Below are positions 41,312 to 44,438 of a DNA stretch of 44,438 nucleotides, in pieces. The number at the start of each line of letters is the position of its first letter. The stretch's first letter is position 1. Position numbers and translations under genes: made by a program. The notes under the pieces were generated by a model, which saw only the letters and a list, made by a program, of their open reading frames with translations, was not told the DNA's origin and made no database searches. Source of the stretch: Lachnospiraceae bacterium (GTDB taxonomy: Bacteria > Bacillota > Clostridia > Lachnospirales > Lachnospiraceae); NCBI GenBank assembly GCA_017962105.1, contig JAGCVY010000011.1, positions 1 through 44,438 of the forward strand, given 5' to 3'.

Positions 41312-42184
41312 TTATTTCAAAGGCATTGCCGCCTCGATCCTGGCCACCGCTCCGTCGAGTTCGCGAACCGAAAGCTGCTCGGCGAGTCCCATGTCCACAA
41401 CCTTTGCGGCATCCGGGTCGATCGGAAGCTTCGCAAGCACCGGGATCTCATGATGAGCAGCCACTTCCTCGATCCTGCTCTCGCCGAACACGGCATGCTT
41501 CCCGCCGCAGTCGGGGCAGGTGAAATAGCTGTAGTTTTCCACGATCCCGAGGATCGGGACGTTCATCATCTTTGCCATGTTGACGGCCTTCGCCACCACC
41601 ATGGACACAAGGTCCTGGGGGCTTGTGACAATCACGATGCCGTCCACCGGAAGGGACTGGAATACCGTGAGCGGAACGTCGCCGGTTCCGGGCGGCATAT
41701 CCACGAACATGTAGTCCACATCGCCCCAGCACACATCGGTCCAGAACTGCTTGACCGTTCCCGCGATCACGGGGCCTCTCCAGATGACCGGTGCCTCCTC
41801 CTCGTCAAGGAGCAGGTTGATGCTCATCACGCGGATGCCCTTGCTGCTCGTCACAGGCCAGATCCCGTCATCGTTTCCGCGGGCAGGTCCCTTGACGCCG
41901 AGGGATTTCGGGATGGAAGGACCGGTGATGTCCGCATCCAGGATCGCACACTGATATCCCTTGTTCTGCAGCATGACAGCGAGATTGACGGTCACGAAGG
42001 ATTTGCCGACGCCGCCCTTTCCGCTGACCACGCCGATCACCTTCTTCACGCGGCTGTTCTTGTTGGCTGCCGCCTGAAAATCCTGCGGCTTCGACTCTCT
42101 GCTGCTGCAGTTTGCGCTGCAGGTGGAGCAATCGTGGGTGCACTCGCTCTCCGGTGCATTGGTGTTGTTTATTTCTTCGCTCAT
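41312..42184 (-). CDS. Mrp/NBP35-type iron-sulfur cluster carrier ATPase
   Basis: A 290-residue P-loop ATPase of the Mrp/ApbC/NBP35 group, which carries Fe-S clusters to target proteins. Deviant Walker A GKGGVGKS, DADITGPSIPKSLG and DMPPGTGD are all present. It has a C-terminal CPDC pair (CxxC, cluster site shared by dimers) and an N-terminal Cys set (Cys15, 19, 22 and 26 in ECTHDCSTCSANC), a feature of NBP35-like members. The ATG at 42184 has CGGAGG upstream; the frame extends to 42352 without support and overlaps the neighbouring gene's 3' end. Last gene of a probable operon with the small membrane protein and DHH genes. Confidence 0.93.
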   Translation of the reverse strand: MSEEINNTNAPESECTHDCSTCSANCSSRESKPQDFQAAANKNSRVKKVIGVVSGKGGVGKSFVTVNLAVMLQNKGYQCAILDADITGPSIPKSLGVKGPARGNDDGIWPVTSSKGIRVMSINLLLDEEEAPVIWRGPVIAGTVKQFWTDVCWGDVDYMFVDMPPGTGDVPLTVFQSLPVDGIVIVTSPQDLVSMVVAKAVNMAKMMNVPILGIVENYSYFTCPDCGGKHAVFGESRIEEVAAHHEIPVLAKLPIDPDAAKVVDMGLAEQLSVRELDGAVARIEAAMPLK

Positions 42185-42251
42185 GATACCTCCGTTGCCG
42201 CAACAGGCGGCGTTCTGTCTGTTTTTCTTCTTTGTCTTTCCACCGGAACCC

Positions 42252-42662
42252 TTATTGTTCCGTCTTTGTGTTTCCGAAATCATCCTCCGGATACGTCTCG
42301 CGATACCCTTCTTCCTTCTTCTGCTCCTCGCTTCTCCGGAGCAGCTCGTCATACTGCTCGTACATCTTCTGCACGCCGTTTTCCAGAAGGTAATAGTGCA
42401 TGATGTACGGCACCAAAAGGATCAGAAGCGCTCCGAACAGAAGGAGCATCGGGATTCCCGGGTCCGCCACGCAGTACAGCGCAACAGCGACGGACAGGAG
42501 AGCGAACAGCACCGTCACGATCAGGTGGACCATCCGTTCGTGCATGAAAAAGCCGATCTGCACGAGGTGCTTTTTCACCTCGTCCTCGTAATTCACCGCG
42601 ATAGGCGGATGCTTTAACAGCTGATCGATCTTCTCAAGATATGCAAGGATCCGTTTTTTCAT
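42252..42662 (-). CDS. Small two-TM membrane protein
   Basis: A 136-residue protein of unrecognised family. A soluble N-terminus (MKKRILAYLEKIDQLLKHPP) is followed by two transmembrane helices (about 44-64 and 70-92: LIVTVLFALLSVAVALYCVA and IPMLLLFGALLILLVPYIMH) and a charged C-terminal tail (YEQYDELLRRSEEQKK). Both ends are probably cytoplasmic. GGAGG lies 5 bases before the ATG, and the gene begins 16 bases after the DHH gene's stop, so they are co-transcribed. No function can be assigned. Confidence 0.82.
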   Translation of the reverse strand: MKKRILAYLEKIDQLLKHPPIAVNYEDEVKKHLVQIGFFMHERMVHLIVTVLFALLSVAVALYCVADPGIPMLLLFGALLILLVPYIMHYYLLENGVQKMYEQYDELLRRSEEQKKEEGYRETYPEDDFGNTKTEQ

Positions 42663-42678
42663 TGCCGCCTCCTATACC

Positions 42679-43680
42679 TTAAACCTCAGCGTTCACCGGA
42701 AGCCCGTTCCGAACCTTCATCAGAGCGTCGCCGAAGCGCATGCGGATCGCCGTGTTCGGGTCGCTGCCGAGCTCTCCGATTCTCTCTTTGTACAACAGTC
42801 CTCCGGCCATGGTCGCGTGCCCGCCGCCGTTTCCGATGCCGCGCAGCGCGTAGTTTACCAGCTGACCGGCGTTGATGGTGGGAACTTCCGAGCGCACGGA
42901 AAATTTCATTCCTCCGTTGCGGTCGGCGTACACCACCGCAAGAGTCACGGCGTCGAGGGCCAGGATAAAGTTCGAAACGCTGGCGATCAACCCGTCCGGG
43001 CAGTCAAAGGGGATGTGGACAAAACCGATGCCGTCGTACACAACAATGTTCTGGATCGCGGCACCGTACGCCCTCAGGTCGGAGATCTGCAGGCTGTTGT
43101 TCTCCAGGCGGCCGATCACATCGTGGTTGGCAATCCGGTGGAGCTTGGAAAATGCTTTCAGGTCATCCTCGGTCACGCCCGCGCACAGGTTTCTTGTATC
43201 CATCTTGATCCCGTACAGAAGCGCCGTCGCTACCATGGGCGGGATTTCCTCGCCGAGCTTCTCATAGAGCTGCGTCACAATGGTCGCGCAGGCGCCCACA
43301 AGCTTGTGGATCACAATGTCGTACTTCTCTTTCGTCACCCAGGGATGATGGTCAATACAGACCCGCTCCTCGCCGCGCATATCGGTGAGGTTGGAATTGT
43401 TCTTCTGGACGTCGACGTTGATGACAACCGCGTCCTCGGCGATAGCAGCCATCCGCTCCGGGGACATGGTCCGGATCTCGAACTCGTCCATCATCATGCG
43501 GATATTGACCTTGTCGATCGTTCCGAAGTAGCCGATCTCCGCATCGATCCCGCGTCTGCGCAAAAGCTCCTGCAGACCGAAGGCGGACGACAGCGCGTCC
43601 GGGTCGGGATAGTCATGGGTCTGGATGCAGACGACATGGTCCTTTGCAATGCGCAACAGCTCTTCAAATTGTTTCTTCAT
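42679..43680 (-). CDS. DHH/DHHA1 phosphoesterase (NrnA-like)
   Basis: A 333-residue phosphoesterase. Manganese-site motifs: THDYPDPDA (21-29), INVD (near 87-90) and DHHP (110-113). The C-terminal DHHA1 domain has GNGGGHATMAGG. NrnA-type enzymes degrade nanoRNAs, pAp and sometimes cyclic dinucleotide products; there are no membrane or GGDEF parts, so it is not GdpP. The ATG at 43680 has GGTGA 4 bases upstream; a TTG at 43698 is a weaker option. First gene of the operon with the small membrane protein and Mrp ATPase, from the promoter at 43818-43846. Confidence 0.9.
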   Translation of the reverse strand: MKKQFEELLRIAKDHVVCIQTHDYPDPDALSSAFGLQELLRRRGIDAEIGYFGTIDKVNIRMMMDEFEIRTMSPERMAAIAEDAVVINVDVQKNNSNLTDMRGEERVCIDHHPWVTKEKYDIVIHKLVGACATIVTQLYEKLGEEIPPMVATALLYGIKMDTRNLCAGVTEDDLKAFSKLHRIANHDVIGRLENNSLQISDLRAYGAAIQNIVVYDGIGFVHIPFDCPDGLIASVSNFILALDAVTLAVVYADRNGGMKFSVRSEVPTINAGQLVNYALRGIGNGGGHATMAGGLLYKERIGELGSDPNTAIRMRFGDALMKVRNGLPVNAEV

Positions 43681-43817
43681 GGGGTCACCGATTCGCAAAC
43701 CTCAAGGGAGAACAGGTTCGGAACTTATCCTTTCCGGGATTGTGCAAAACCGCCGGCGCTTTCCTATCTCCGCGGATCCGTCATTCCGCGCAGTGTCAAG
43801 CGTCCCGCATCGTAGAT

Positions 43818-43846
43818 ATTATACCGAATATACCCCGCGCACACAA
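43818..43846 (-). promoter_or_regulatory. Promoter of the DHH-mrp operon
   Basis: Minus-strand -35 TTGTGT (43841-43846) and perfect -10 TATAAT (43818-43823), spacing 17 bp. It starts right after the terminator of the upstream phosphofructokinase gene. Confidence 0.65.
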
Positions 43847-43880
43847 GAACAAACAGCCCGGAGCGCTTCCGCCCCGGGCC
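43846..43880 (-). terminator. Terminator after the PPi-phosphofructokinase gene
   Basis: Stem GCCCGGAGC (43856-43864) with GCCCCGGGC (43871-43879, one mismatch), followed on the minus strand by TGTTTGTTCTTG. Confidence 0.75.
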
Positions 43881-43906
43881 GTAAACTGCAATTGTCTGAA
43901 AATCCG

Positions 43907-44438
43907 TCAACCCTTCTCAAGAGCAAGGGTTCTGGTGGTGAGGTCGCAAACCTCAGCCGGTCCGTAGTACTGGATCGCACCCGGATAGGTGAAGCAGGTC
44001 TTCACTGCCCACTCCTCGCGATGAGCCTCGAAGTACTTGAAGGGCTTTCCGTCAAGCTCAACCAGAGCCTTGCGGATAACCGGCTTGTCCTCGCCGTTGC
44101 GGCGCTCGATGTTCATCATCTTCGTGATGGGCATACCGCCTGCATTCCACTCCTCTGCCGGCTTCGAGAGGTTCGAAACCTTCGAAAGGTAACCTGTGTA
44201 ACCGTACTGGATGAGCATGAATGCATTGTATCCGAGGGAGTAGCAGTAGTCAGCGTCAAAGTTCGACGGGAAAGCGCAGCGGCCTTCGTAGCCGAAGAAG
44301 TGATGCTGCTGACCGAATTTGCCGGGGTAGGTGCCTGCAGTCTTGCGCTTTGCAAGCTCGTTCTTCACCATCTCGGAGAAAAGGTGTTCGGATTCGATGA
44401 GGGAAACCTGCACGTTTCCGTGGGGATCCCGCTCCAGG
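43907..44438 (-). CDS. pfp: Diphosphate-fructose-6-phosphate 1-phosphotransferase, C-terminal part
   Basis: Partial: the gene enters from the right edge, so only the last ~176 residues are present and the start is outside the window. RDPHGNVQVSLIE, FGYEGRCAFPSNFDADYCYSLGYNA and the downstream PFK-fold segments identify the long PPi-dependent phosphofructokinase class (plant beta-subunit-like). It converts fructose 6-phosphate and PPi to fructose 1,6-bisphosphate, reversibly, saving ATP in anaerobic glycolysis. A terminator follows the stop. The catalytic region lies outside the window, so activity cannot be judged here. Confidence 0.92.
   Translation of the reverse strand, partial: LERDPHGNVQVSLIESEHLFSEMVKNELAKRKTAGTYPGKFGQQHHFFGYEGRCAFPSNFDADYCYSLGYNAFMLIQYGYTGYLSKVSNLSKPAEEWNAGGMPITKMMNIERRNGEDKPVIRKALVELDGKPFKYFEAHREEWAVKTCFTYPGAIQYYGPAEVCDLTTRTLALEKG

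Larger units (their letters stand above)
885..42904. repeat. Dispersed hyper-frequent word CGGAAAAT(G), about 31 copies
   Basis: By-eye scan. Plus-strand copies start at 885, 1670, 11928, 12867, 14088, 16959, 20575, 23223, 27128, 28461, 34738, 34922, 38888, 40392, 40464 and 42897. Minus-strand copies (read as ATTTTCCG) end at 1696, 2388, 6740, 6796, 8006, 17244, 19085, 20034, 23020, 23675, 26623, 28961, 37386, 39146 and 41242. About 15 extend to CGGAAAATG. Eight more GGAAAATG words lack the leading C (near 2317, 15655, 17164, 24134, 29874, 30299, 30753 and 43146). Base composition predicts roughly one 8-mer copy. Strands are balanced (16:15). Eight copies are intergenic. Within genes the word falls in all six relative frames. 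The count may be off by a few. Confidence 0.8.

Noticed and set aside
885-42904. Explaining the CGGAAAATG word as the Chi site of a RecBCD/AddAB system
   Set aside because: Known Chi sites are usually enriched on the leading strand or co-oriented with replication. This word is strand-balanced here. The idea is not excluded genome-wide, but the window does not favour it.

Overview
The window looks like chromosomal DNA from an anaerobic Firmicute, most likely a GC-rich member of the Lachnospiraceae/Clostridia. The evidence is strong AGGAGG-type ribosome sites, TTGACA/TATAAT promoters, a T-box leader on thrS, a PPi-dependent phosphofructokinase, a YqeG-shikimate kinase fusion, and a DivIVA-like coiled-coil gene between coaD and tmcAL. 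I see no tRNA, rRNA, CRISPR array, prophage or insertion sequence. Most genes lie on the minus strand.

Layout. 1-6.9 kb: housekeeping genes (DegV, EF-P, an M24 peptidase, aroQ, the YqeG-AroK fusion, a second EF-G-like GTPase). 6.9-12.1 kb: a DUF885 lipoprotein diverging from an HTH regulator, then thrS behind a complete T-box leader, and a tiny lipoprotein. 12.2-15.7 kb: a large cytoplasmic GH2 glycosidase. 15.8-18 kb: an XRE/TPR regulator with an inverted repeat over its -10 box, and a DUF2975 membrane protein paired with a small XRE regulator. 18.3-21.6 kb: an acyl-CoA synthetase plus sodium:solute symporter pair. 21.7-28 kb: a GH43 lipoprotein with a membrane-anchored companion, then a Gfo/Idh/MocA dehydrogenase plus sugar epimerase pair diverging from an AraC regulator. 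28-34.2 kb: DUF1848, an ABC-F ATPase with a possible leader peptide/attenuator, DUF1015, a polytopic membrane protein and an SH3b-TM-Tudor-like protein. 34.2-44.4 kb: argS, aspartate kinase, cyclophilin, tmcAL, a coiled-coil protein, coaD, rsmD, an Mrp-type ATPase, a small membrane protein, a DHH phosphoesterase and the 3' part of PPi-PFK.

The gene content fits a saccharolytic fermenter. Surface lipoproteins with Pro/Thr linkers (DUF885, GH43) and cytosolic glycosidase and sugar oxidoreductase modules are interleaved with core translation and biosynthesis genes.

The least expected signal is not a gene. The word CGGAAAAT, most often extended to CGGAAAATG, occurs at about 31 places on both strands, about once per 1.4 kb, where base composition predicts about one occurrence. 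It is found in all six frames relative to coding, in promoters, at start and stop codons, and once as a perfect inverted pair. That density and frame independence resemble DNA uptake sequences or other genome-wide DNA-level signals. I know of no described motif of this kind in this group.
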